64,000 nucleotides of DNA from Chimonanthus salicifolius (Eukaryota > Streptophyta > Magnoliopsida > Laurales > Calycanthaceae), in NCBI GenBank assembly GCA_013350335.1, contig CM023535.1, positions 31,714,991-31,778,990 of the forward strand, written 5' to 3'. Shown one piece after another: positions 47,801 to 59,800 of the stretch (positions are counted from its first letter, which is position 1; every line of letters starts with the position of its first letter). Under the pieces are notes generated by a model. It was given only the letters and a program-made list of their open reading frames with translations. It had not been told where the DNA came from and ran no database searches. A program made the position numbers and the translations under genes.

Positions 47801-50800
47801 GTAGACACAAATTAAAATATTTGACTAGATAATGAAAATTATGAAAATTAATAATGATTGGTTACATAGAGTTATGGAAAGCGGGACACCAGATATCTTA
47901 AAATATCTGACTAGATAATGGAAAATATATTATTATAGTTAGTGTACTATTTTAAATAATAACTATCTAATTGAGATGTGTACTATTTTAAATAATAATT
48001 ATGTTAAAATAGTTGGTGTATTATTTTAAATAATAATTGTTTAATTGAGATGTGTATACTTTAAATAATAATTATGTTAAAATAATTAGTGTACTATTTT
48101 AAATAATAACTATTTAATTGAGATGTGTACTATTTTAATAATAATTATATTAAAATAGTAAGTTTACTATTTTAAATAATAACTGTTAATTGAAATCTGA
48201 TTAGTGTAGTAGATAATAATTCAATAGCATTTAAAATTGTAAATAACTCTAAATAACATCTATCAAATAATTTTTTTTAAATAATTAGAATTATTTATTT
48301 TTTAAAATAAATATAACTATACAAAAAATTAAAAAAAAAATAAAAGATATTTTTAATTAGAAACGATAGCAACAAATTAAAAAATATGAAAACATGGTGC
48401 GACCGAGTCGAAAGTGTCAAAAATGGACCTCGGCTCGTGTAAAATTAAAAGGGAGGATGGCCCGAAATTAAAAAGGTAAAGGTAAAGTTGAAACTGAAAG
48501 GGTTAAGTTAGGATATAGTTTTTTTTAGAAATGAAAGTTAGGATATAGTTGGAAGGCTACACGGTAAGGAAGAGACGGAAGAAAGGGTAAGGAAGAGACG
48601 GAAGCAGAAGCGAGAATGGAAGAGACGGAAGCAGAAGAAGGGAGAAAGAGGAGGAAAAAGGGCGAAGAAGCTGCTCAGGTACACTATTTATTCCTCTCTT
48701 AAACTGAATCGAACGAGGTATGCTTTTCAAAACTATTCACGTCTTCTTCTCTTCGTTTCCTTCTTCTTTTTCTTCTTCCCCTAAATCGTATCTTTGCCTC
48801 TTCCACTCCTTTGCGGTTCGAATCGCACGATACTGCGATTCATGTGATTCGAATCGCACGATTCACGATTCTAGAAAAAAACGCATTTTTTTAAATTAAT
48901 TTCGATATTATACCGATTCGTACCGTAAGAACCTCCGATTCGCACGATTTCGACAACCTTGCCCACAACTCTTTTCAACATAGGTACTCACTAGTGATAT
49001 ACACATCATCACATAATCCAAGCACGGCATTAAAACACATTCATCATGCTTATTATATGAGTTACCCATCTAAGAATTCTAATCACAATCATGAGAATTC
49101 ATTTGATACATACATTACTCATAATCATACACAAGTATGGGAAGTTATCAACGCCCTACATTACACATCTTGGGTAATATTGATTTATCATACATTCTAT
49201 CATACTTTAACACATCACAAATCTATGAATTCTCAATTATAGTAAACATCTAATCAGAGGAAACTTGGGAAACTCATACATATGTATCTGATAAAATATA
49301 TTCGTATCAATCACACATAGGCACAAAGAGGTTAAACCACAACCTTACCCAACTATGCATTGGAATGTGCACAAGGCAACATTCACTCAAACATATTATC
49401 ACACACCCTGTGAGCATGGAATTTTACAAATATTCACAATGCTCTAAGTTATGGCATTCTCCAATTTTATCCACTGTTATCAAACTCGAACCGTATCTAA
49501 ATCGGTCTATGGGGGTGAATCGTGAATCGAAAATCATAAAATCGTACGATTCATATATCCTCTTATTCCCATAACCATTCTGTTGACCTAGGCCATTAGA
49601 TGCGATTTTCCTGCCGATTCAAATCGAGACAAGCACCAATTCGATTCGAACCGTGAATCGTGCGATTTTAACAACATTGATTTTTACTATTAAAAAAATT
49701 AGAACTATTTACTTTATTAAAAATAGATATAATATACACAAGATTAAAAAGAAAAAAGAGAGATTTATTAAAAGAAAAAGATGGTAAAAATTAAATAGAT
49801 ATCTCAACTAAAAAATAAATGTCAAACATTATAACTGACGACAAAAAAAGACCCGTTGGTAGTCCTCACACGAGGACTGTTGACGGAACCTACGAAAGTT
49901 AAGTTAGTATCATCGCTGGTACCTGCAAACGTTAAGTTAGGGTCATCGCTTTGCATTGCTAGACCAAAGGACAACAAAAAAGACATAAACCCAGAAGCAG
50001 CAGAGTAGCGACGAAGAAGAAAAGAGGAAATGGAAACAGAGATAAAGGAGAAAAGAGGAAACGGCAGTAGAGAGCCATCCACAACAACAACAATGAAGAA
50101 GAAGAAGAGAGAGAAAAGAGGAAAAAGAAAAAGAGAAGTAGTTTCCTTTAAAAGCCCGTGAAAACTCATTTTCAAATCTCATCCATAAACCACTTCCCTT
50201 CTTCTGCAGGATCGCACGACTCTACGATTCATGGAGGTGAATCATATGATTGCGATTCACCTCCATAATCGTACGATTTTCTTCTATTTACGATTATTCA
50301 TGCGATTTGGCTCATTGGAGGTCACGATTCAATTCAAATCGCACGATTTGAACCGTGAATTGTACGATTTTAACAACATTGGATACAATAGCATAAAGTA
50401 TATGTAAAACGTAATAATATGTTAAATTATCTAATGTTCTTTAAAATTAACTGAAAATGTACTACATTGGAGTTCAAATTTTAATGTTTCCACTTCCAAA
50501 ACTACTATACTAAACCAGTATACTCCGACCAATGTTGTAAAAAGACAACAATAAGCTTAAAAAAGCTGGCAAATACCCTTTCGCCATAGACAACAGCTCT
50601 AGTCAAAACCAAAAGTTCCATACTTTAAATTCCAAATAGCTACAAAGTTTTATCATCCTTGTGGGAATCAATCAAACATCTAAATCGATATGAATCATTT
50701 CTCTTATAATATCATACAAATTGTAAGAAATGTATCGGATATCATAACATTTTAACAACATTAGTCTTTGGGACTAAGGGGTGTTCATTTGTCTGAACCC

Positions 50801-53800
50801 GGCCCGAATGCGACTTAAATAAACGGGCTTGGACAAGATTTTTGTTCAATGGACCAAACTCGGGATTTTACTTAAGATTTTATTTTTTCAATTTTTGTTA
50901 TGTAAATTAAAAATCTAACTGTACAGATTAAAAGCAGACTTAAAAACCACCCATCTATTAAAATTTCATCTCAAAATTCAATTTTTAGCCACTTGATCTT
51001 AACGGTCAAAATCACCACGCGTCAAATCTTTTCAAGGACATCCGGCAACTTCAACTATTAATATCAAGTGGCTAGAAATTGAGTTTTGGATTGAAATTTA
51101 AACTAGTGGTCGGTCGTTAATTCTTCTTTCAATCTGTACGGTTAGATTTTCATCTTACAAAATTAAAATAAAAAAATAGTGCCAGGTGTAAAATAAATGG
51201 GGTTTTAAACAACAGGCTCGGGCTTTGGATTTAAAAGCCCGATAAGTTTTGAAAGGGCTCAGGCTTTTGTAGATATAAACGGGTTCAAGCTTTTGTAGAT
51301 AAAAATGGGCTCAGGCTTTTTCAACAAAACCTGGCTCGTGAACAAGCCTATTGGGACTTCACCAAAAGAAGTGATGATTTACCATAAAAGGCAATCCAGG
51401 AACTCTTGCATCAGTTAGATTCCTCACAACTTCAGCATAAGCTGAAGCCTTCTTGTCAATGATGGGTCTGCTAGGAGCAAGCATGAGCTCCATGCGAGCT
51501 GGACTAACAGAAACCTGACTAGAAGCAAGGGAAATCTGACCAGGCCGAGTTGCCCCACTGCTTACAGCACTCGTGTTGGCCCTAGGCAAAGCTGAAAGCC
51601 GGCTAAGACTCTGTAGAAAGTCCCGTTTTTCCTTTTTCCAGTCATCCTGTAACACACTGCAAGGATTAGAGACAAGAGCAAAGAAAGTGAAAAATCAAAA
51701 GATTCAGTTAATTACCATTATTCCATTCCACCAATCACTAATTCTATACAGGTAAAATTCTGAACATTTAGATAAATAAAGTTCTACAAGCAGAACACTA
51801 AGAAGAAATAGCAATACTCTGATACAAACATCTCTACCATGCAGAATTATGAGTCGTGTCTGCATAGAGTTTGCCAAGGTGCAACTCCATACATCTGTGG
51901 TGGGGTTTTCAATGATGCAAATTGTGGATTTGTAGATCAATCCCCATGTATATTGATAGTTGCAAGATAATACAACAAAATTCCAGGACAAAAGGCCAAA
52001 GAAAGGATGCAACACATCCTAAAAGTATACATGAGAGGACAATGAAATCCATGCCCAACAGCCCAGTTTAAAGTCCAATATATGAAGACATGTGGTTGTT
52101 GGACGTGATTTTGTAGCAAGGGTGACGATTAGGAAGTCCACACCCCAAGTTGCATGGGTATGGCAGTATGTGTCGAAATATGATACAAGTACAACGACAT
52201 GACATTTCCAAATTAGTGAATCCAAAACATAGGATTTGCTGATTCAAAATAATTTTTGAAAAAATCTAAATAAATTATGTGTTCAAACTTCAAAATAAAA
52301 CTGGTATGTCCCAATAACACCATTAAAAAAAGGTGCAAAATTTACTCAGAAAATCACGTTGCGATTGTTAAGAAATAAAAGGGTTGAGATCGATGTACTT
52401 ATACTTCTAACAAAATGGAAACATGTGTGCAAAAAGAAATGAATGTCACTATGTAAACAATCAAGTAAAAACATTACCGGTGTGATAATATTTTGTCAAC
52501 ATGGAAAGATTGTTTGGATAAAACTATCCATAAGAGACTGGGATGGAGATGTGTTTGACATGGGTATATCACTTCAAAGAATCTTTACAGTATGGTCTAC
52601 AACATATAGTGTGGCCATCTGACATTGCATATCCTCTTCATGCACTGAGTGGTGGTGGTGTTGTTATGAAAGGTCCTTTAAGCCTCTTTTCAAAAAGAAA
52701 GGTCCTTTAAGCCTTGAGCAAGTTAAGCCATAGAGGCATATTTTAGTATTATGCTATTAATAATGGTTAGGGCTGAGATTCTGATATTTCAAGCATTATT
52801 TTGTGGAGATTAATGGTTACAATGATTAATATGGCTGCACCTAAGTTATTCAGAAGAATGGTAGCAGCATATGTATGAAAGGGAGAAAGGATGATATAGC
52901 TGAAACAGGCAGAGAGAGAGAAAGAGAGAGAGAGAATCATGAGGGACTCAGCCAAGATCAAAGGCCAACTGTATACAGTCCATCCAGCATAATGATGCAG
53001 AAGCATTATGATTTTGTGGAAATGTGTTTAAAGGATGAGATGATGGAAGTGAATTTGTGTCCAGAGGAATAGGCAGTTCTTTGTAAAGCACTAAACCTTC
53101 CACATTGAAGATGCAGTTGATTCCTAAATCTAAAAGCAAATCCAAGACATAGGTGTAGCATTGATCTTCTTAAGAGCTTTAAAAGGATTACCACTTCAGG
53201 CATGCAATTCTTTTATGGTCCATTTGGGGAACCATTTAGAAATGTGGACCATGACCATATCTCCCTGCTGAAACACTTGACACATGTGGTGCTCATTTGC
53301 AGAAGATTTGTAATATTCATTGCTAATAGAAAGTTTTCTTCTAATATCAGCATGTAATGATGGATATGCCTAGCAAATAATCCAACTGACTCAGAAGACT
53401 TGCATGCATGTGAAAGAGGTATGAGTTCTATAGGTTTCCTAAGCTGGCAACCTATGACTATCTCGAAAGGACTGGAACATGTAGACCAATTAACTGAATT
53501 CTTATGGGCAAATTCAACTCTGAGAAAAATGTGATCCCAACTAACAACATCAACCTGCCTATTCAATTTAGCATGTTCAATAAGGTTCATCCTATAATGT
53601 GGAAGGTTAGGGAGATATGATTTTGTAAGCAAATCCATAGCGGGTTTAACATAACATTTAAAAGGGAGCTCATCAAGAAGCTCCTAAAAGGTTGCATCAC
53701 TACTCTCATCGAGTACAATTGTGACCTCTCTTGGAATCTAAGTTGGTGTCTCTTGGAGACTCTCTCACTTCTTTGGACTTTAAAGTATAGACAACCTCCG

Positions 53801-56800
53801 GCTCTTTATGCCCATTCTCAAATTGTCTTTTATTGAAGAAATATAAGGGTTTCTTTTCAACCTTTGAAATCGGCCCCTTCACATCGCTCACTTTAAACTC
53901 TTCAGGAAAAGTGGGGTTTTATTTGATCTTTGTCCTATTTTGCAATGCATTTTCTAGCACCCCTAGACGTGCATTGATCTTGTTTGAAAACCTTTGAAAC
54001 TCGGTTTCTAGGGTATCCAATTTGGCTTTTATTCCTACTAGCAATTCACCCAATGGTATAGATTCATGGTGGTCTTAGGGTTTTCAATGTGGTATTTGGT
54101 ACCGCTACGTGAAGGCATGCACGATCCTAAGATGAATGATGAGACCACCTTGGGTAAGTACCACCTAACAAAACCTATGATTTGATCGATTCGGCTATGA
54201 TACCAAATCTGAAGGACAAGCACCAGTATCAAATCCAACGTAGGACAAGTCAAAATATTGGAAACCCTAGATCTAAATGATAGATGGATGCTTATTTGAA
54301 AATGCAAAATGTATATGGTGAATCCTAAAATGACATGCAACCTACATGCATGATTCACATAAGATGTTAGAGAGAGAAAACAATATTAAACAAAGAATAT
54401 AACAAAAACTATGCAAATTCACATACACAATTAATCAAAGAGATTCAAAAAGAATAATGACATCTACAAATAATGCTCTCAAAGTTGTATTCCTAGCCTT
54501 CAATCGCAAAATCCCTCAAAGTTGTATTCCTAGGACTTTTGAATCTAAAAATCGGTTACCCAAGGGATGAAATTGGGTTATGGGATTGCCTGGGGTTTAA
54601 CAAAGGAATTAGGGTTGGTTTTTTTTTTTTTTTCCAAGCAAAAGAAGATCTCAAATAGGTTTATACATAGGTTATGGTGAAAACAGGGTAAAACGGGGCC
54701 AAAAAGGGCATATTTGTAGTCGAACAGACATGTACGGATGTATGTACGAAGTGGTGGGTCCCAGCAAGGCTTTGGTGGCAGATGGTGGGATTAAATATTG
54801 GTTTGGTTAGGGTTAGGGTTAGGGTTAGGGTTTGGATGAAAAATGGACAAAAATAAGGTGTAGAAAGGGAGGAAAATGGGGGAAAAAAGGAGAAAAGGAA
54901 AGGGAAGAAAAAGACAGAGAGAATAAGACGGAAAAAAAAGATGTACCTTGAGCCACAAGGTTCCAAATTAAGGAGGCAAAAGGAGTCGCATCAGATTTGT
55001 GAATAAGAGAAACTAGAATTTCTTCTTCCATTCGTTCATCATTATTCTTCTCAAAAGTGTCTCTTACAACTATTTATAAAAGAAAGACTCTTAGAAACCC
55101 TAGACACATGTGACTTAAGGCACACACATTTGGACGATTTAAAACTAAAATAATAAAAAATATATATGTCTCTAACAATCTTAAACCACATATAAACTAC
55201 AAAACATAAAGCTAATAAAATATGTGAATGACAAATGCCCAGATGGTGCTAGATCAACGGTTGGATCGGCCCAATCCACCAACGAACAACTCAGATGATG
55301 TAAATAGATAGATTGAGCCAAATCTTTGAATCCACTACTAAATCAACTTAAATATGGGCTATCTATGGCGGATCTCTGATGCGAAGCATACCATCACCGT
55401 GGATACAGTTTCTATTTTTTACAATTTCTTTTTGTTTGTAATTACTTTATTTAGTTAGGGTATATTAGTAACTGCCAGTATTTCCTTTATTTTATTTATA
55501 GTAATGCAAAAGCTATATAAGCCTTATAGCCCTTTGAGGCAAAGAGACGATTTTGATGAAATAAAGTTTTGAGTTTCCGCAAACTTGCGATTTCGAATTT
55601 GGAGAGATTCCAAGGGCGTGAGGCCATCTTCTTTCAAGTACTCTATTCTTCTTCTCCTCTCTTCTTCTCTTCTCTTTTGTTTTCTCTAACCTTCTTAAAC
55701 CCTTCTAGTCCTTCCCATAGCCTTCGCCCCTTTCCCAAAAGCCCCTCTACTGCTGTCGTGCCTCTGAAATTCTTTCCCCTGGCTGCCGCAACCCTTGTTG
55801 CCCTTCTCCTATGTGCCGCCACCTCCAAATCTTCCCTTTGTTGATGTCGTAACCTCCATATCCCTCTCCCACCTTTCCGGCAGGCTTTTGTAGCCCAACA
55901 ACCCTTTGGTTCCTTCCGTTTTCTTTTTATTCCATTCATTTAAGTCCTAGATATCTAAGTATACCCATGCCTAAGTCTTTCGTTTAATAACCATTCCTCA
56001 CAAGCCTCCGATCCTTTAGCCGTGACCATCCTTTGACAGTTTGACCTGATAATCCTTGGAATTGATTAAATTCTTTGCATTGTCAAGATTATTTGTGGTA
56101 AACTTTATATTCATTAGTTGCATATATTAATTTTGATTTTAATTTCGGCCCATATTAGTCTTAGGGTTCATTATTTTCATCCCTTTTAATTTTTAGAGAA
56201 CCAAATTAGACATTTAGGGCTACCATATCCCTTGTGCTGCATCAATCTCTCTCTACCCATGGACAAATATATAAGGGTTAGTACCTGCAATCATCATTCA
56301 ACCATGTTGAGGTAAAATCAAAATTTTGATGCACCCTTCTTTGTTGGTGTCCCGTGACGTCCTCATCAAGCTCAAGACGACGAAGGTGAGGCTTGGGAGG
56401 GGAACTGATGCAGGACAGGGGAATAGGGAAACCCTAAATGCCTAATGCAATTATGAGGACTAAAAAGATGACCCCAAATCTAAAATGGGGCTGAAATTAA
56501 GAATTAAATTAATAAACGCAATTAAATAATATAAATGAGCCACAAATAATCAAAGTAATTCTTGGAAATCTAATATAAACAATTATGTCACTCACCAAGA
56601 CCAAGTTGCTATTCAAAGTGGAGACCTCCCAAAATCACAAGTTTGTCGAGACCCACGAAAGTGTAGGCCTATCACCAAACTAGGACTAATTAATTAAAAC
56701 TAAAATTGGCTTTAAATGGGTTTAAAGGGACTAATGGCAGTTTGGTAAATAGAAAAAAAGAGGGGATTGACTGAAAGGAGTGAAAATACAAGCACTGTTT

Positions 56801-59800
56801 GGGGCCTAATAAGGAGTCGCATTTGAGAAGCGACAGCAAGAAAGGTTGCGGCAACAAAAGAAGGCTGGGTTGATGTTGCGGAAGTAAAGGAAGGGTTCAG
56901 GGGTTGATGGCGATGGCTGGAAAGGAAGATAGAGGGGTGGCAAGGCTAAGGAAGGCCTTGGGAAGAACACGGACGTTAAATAGGGCTAAGTTGTGGGGTG
57001 CAATAGGTTGGCAAGGTCTTAGGAAGGTACTGCAGAGGCTTAGAGGTAGAAGAGAAGGCTGCAGGGGGTTTTAGGATTGGAGGTGAAGGCTGCAGAGGGG
57101 TTTACGATGGAAGGCGAAGGCTGCTAGTGGTAGGGATTTGTATGGCAGATCTTTGGAGTGTCAGAAAGCCAAAGAAAAACAAAGAAGAAAAGGAAGAGGA
57201 AGAGAAGGAAAAAAGAAAAAAGAAAAAAGAGAAAGAAGATGAAGAAAAGTACTTGGAGGTTTGATGCGGAGCAGTTTCCATAATTAGGATTTTATTTTTA
57301 CTTTATTGGCATTATTGTATTTTTTTAATTAAGAGTTTCAATTTATTTGGGATTTATTTAATTATTCAGGGGTAATTTAGTCTTTTTGCACTTAGGGGTA
57401 TTTTGGTCATTTGAGTCACTTAGGGGTATTTTGGTCATTTGAGAGTTGTGTTTATTATAAAGCCTTGTAAACCCTATTTTGCAATTAACAATCGATGAAT
57501 GAAATTGAACTTTTCTTCCGCTGCTTGTGCGACGAAAATAATTTGGGAGCGATTCCTTTGGCATGAGGCTCTTTTGGCATGAAGCCTGGCGTGAGGCCAT
57601 CCTTCCATCTCCACGTACTATCCTACCTTCTTCTTCAGATATTTCTCTTCATCTTTTATCTCTCTTCTCTTCTTCTATTTTGCTTTCTTCTTCCTCTCGA
57701 ACCCCTTTCCAAACATCCCTCATTACTACTACCATACCCTTTTCCACAACCCCTTGAATTCCACCTCTTGTTCTACCCTCACCATTGACCCTAAACCCTT
57801 CCTGGGTTTCATCCCTCACCCAAAACCCCTCTGCTGCCTTCGCCCCATCCTTTCACATCCCATACAGCCATCGCCATACCCTAAGAGGCTTTCTAAGCCT
57901 TGCCGCCACCTTGTTAGCCCTCCATCCTTGATCATTGACCCCTGCAGAGCCCTTTCCACTTTGTCGCAACCTTCGAAGACCCTCCTTTTACCTTCGCCTA
58001 CCCCAAAAGCCTCTCACTTCGCTGCCTCAAGCCCTCTTCCTATTTTCCCTCTTTTGTTCTATCCGTGTCCTTAGTTTCCCTATTTAAGACCTTAGGCAAC
58101 CATCTTTATTCCCTTTAATCGAAACCCAAGCCCTTTTGACTTATTCCATTTACCTATTTAATACCCATTATCTCAATTAGTTCATCATCCTACCCCATCT
58201 GCCCATTAATTATTTACATTAGATTCTTGACATTTTGCATGATTATTTGTGATAATTTTATATTAATTATTGTCATTATTAATTGATTAATTAATTTCAG
58301 CCCATTTTAGACTTAGAGTGCATTATTTTTATCCCTTTTAATCTTTAGGAAACCATATTTAAGCATTTAGGGTTACCCTATCCCTTATCATGCATCAAGA
58401 TTGGAAGAGCTTCTCACCCTTTCCGTTGGCTTATCAGCATCCCTAGCTTCTCACGAGGGTTCCGTGATTTCTCACCACACGCGCATGGATGAAGTTCCAC
58501 AGCAAAATTCGTTTTTTTCATTAATTAACTATTAACCCTAATGAGGGTTTACAGAGTATTTATAATAAACAATGAAAAGAAAGACCAAAATCCCCCTTTT
58601 ACATCAGAATACCCGAAATACCTCATAATAAACTCAAAATTACAACTCTAAATAATGGACTAGAATAATAAAATAAATAAAATCCAACTCATGACAAATA
58701 AAATAAATAACTAGAGAATGAAATAAGAAAACTAATGCTAATGTTGTAATTCTCCGCATCAGGAACCATGTGGGAAGCATGGGAGAGGCACATAAGGGAT
58801 ACACGTGATTGCTACCCCCTTTCCAAGTTGACACAACTCACCATGAAATATGGTCACTCCATTCCTTGTGCAGCCCCCATTTTCCCAATTCTATGCTGAT
58901 CCAAGTAGGGTCGCTTACCAATTTTATGCTGATCCAATCACCATCTTTTTTTAGGCCACAAATCTTTCAATTAATAGAATTTTGAACCCCTCCTTGTCGA
59001 AAATAATACTAGAAAGACAGAAGGAAGAGAAAGTATTGGAGAAGAATTATTCTCTATGTACTTTGAATGTATATTAACTGTATGAGATTACGGGAAAATA
59101 TATTGAAGAGGGAGCCAATTACGATGGCTAAATGTAGAAAGAAAATAAAAGAGTAATCAATTACAATAAACTAAGTTGACTTTCCAGAAAAAGATTATTC
59201 TAATCAGAAAATAATACTAGAAAGAAAGAGAGAAGGAAAAGAAAGTATTGGAAAAGAATTATTCTCTCTGTATTTTGAAAGTGCATTAATTGTATGAGAT
59301 TACAGGAATATATATTAAATAGGGAACCAACGATGATGGCTAAATGTAGAAAGAAAATAAGAGAGTAATCAGTTACATCAATTACAATAAACTAAGTTGA
59401 ATTACCAAAATTAGATGATTCTGGTCAACTCTACACAAATGTGGGTCCCACATGATCCACTGTCTTGAAGTGGGCCCCATAACATTCCCCCACCCCCTTC
59501 CTTTTCTCATATTGTGATTGATTCCATTTCAAAAGAAAGAAGGAAAGAACCCATTCAAAAAAACCAATATTGTGATCCATCAAATCAATTCTTAATGAGT
59601 GGAAAACTTCACATAAAAAATCTTACCACATTCCAAGATTTCAAACCCACTGATCAAGAGTTTAGATTTTGTAGGAAATCCCAACAGTAGAAACTATGAA
59701 TCAAGGATAGGGTTTCTGAGAAGAGAGACAAATAGTTGGGAAGCTTCTCATTTGGCAAAAAAATTAGTAACTATAAACCGACTGAAGAACTAATATGAAA

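Larger units (their letters stand above)
44847..49600 (-). mobile_element. Giant Gypsy-like solo LTR, copy 2
   Basis: On the plus strand it runs TGTCACAGCCCGACCC to GGCCATTAGA. The final C of the expected CA end is G here; copy 1 has ...CATTACA. A perfect TGCGA duplication (44842-44846 and 49601-49605) brackets it. Net of the hAT-like element at 47505-48961 it is about 3.29 kb. It contains the reverse counterparts of the arrays seen in copy 1 and a CACGTG array at 46640-46890. It is opposite in orientation to copy 1. Confidence 0.82.
43909..49679. mobile_element. Inner hAT-like element of the nest
   Basis: The left end CAATGTTGTCAAACTTG and right end CGATTTTAACAACATTG are inverted repeats flanked by a perfect 8-bp duplication ATTTTTAC (43901-43908 and 49680-49687). 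Net of the giant LTR it is about 1.0 kb. The giant LTR entered it at TGCGA, which is duplicated on both sides. Non-coding, AT- and A-rich. Confidence 0.78.
43282..50381. mobile_element. Outer hAT-like element of a four-level nest (family GTTGTC)
   Basis: The left end (degraded) AAATATTATCAGACTCGAAT and right end TGTACGATTTTAACAACATTG are inverted to each other. Flanks GATAAAAT (43274-43281) and GATACAAT (50382-50389) match at seven of eight bases. Net of the inner insertion it is about 1.3 kb. Both subterminal parts have GAATCGTGAATCGTGAATC-type arrays. Non-coding. The left end is inferred mainly from the flank match and family alignment. Confidence 0.65.

Noticed and set aside
48994..49242. 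Histidine-rich frame with a reverse counterpart at 28487-28750
   Set aside because: Both come from homologous LTR sequence; conservation reflects the repeat copies, and no protein family is recognisable.
49472..49679. A separate 208-bp hAT-like element starting CACTGTTATCAAACTCG
   Set aside because: Its left half is shared with the other giant LTR copy at 28141-28259, so it is part of the LTR. The right flank ATTTTTAC pairs with 43901-43908 instead, giving the 43909-49679 element.
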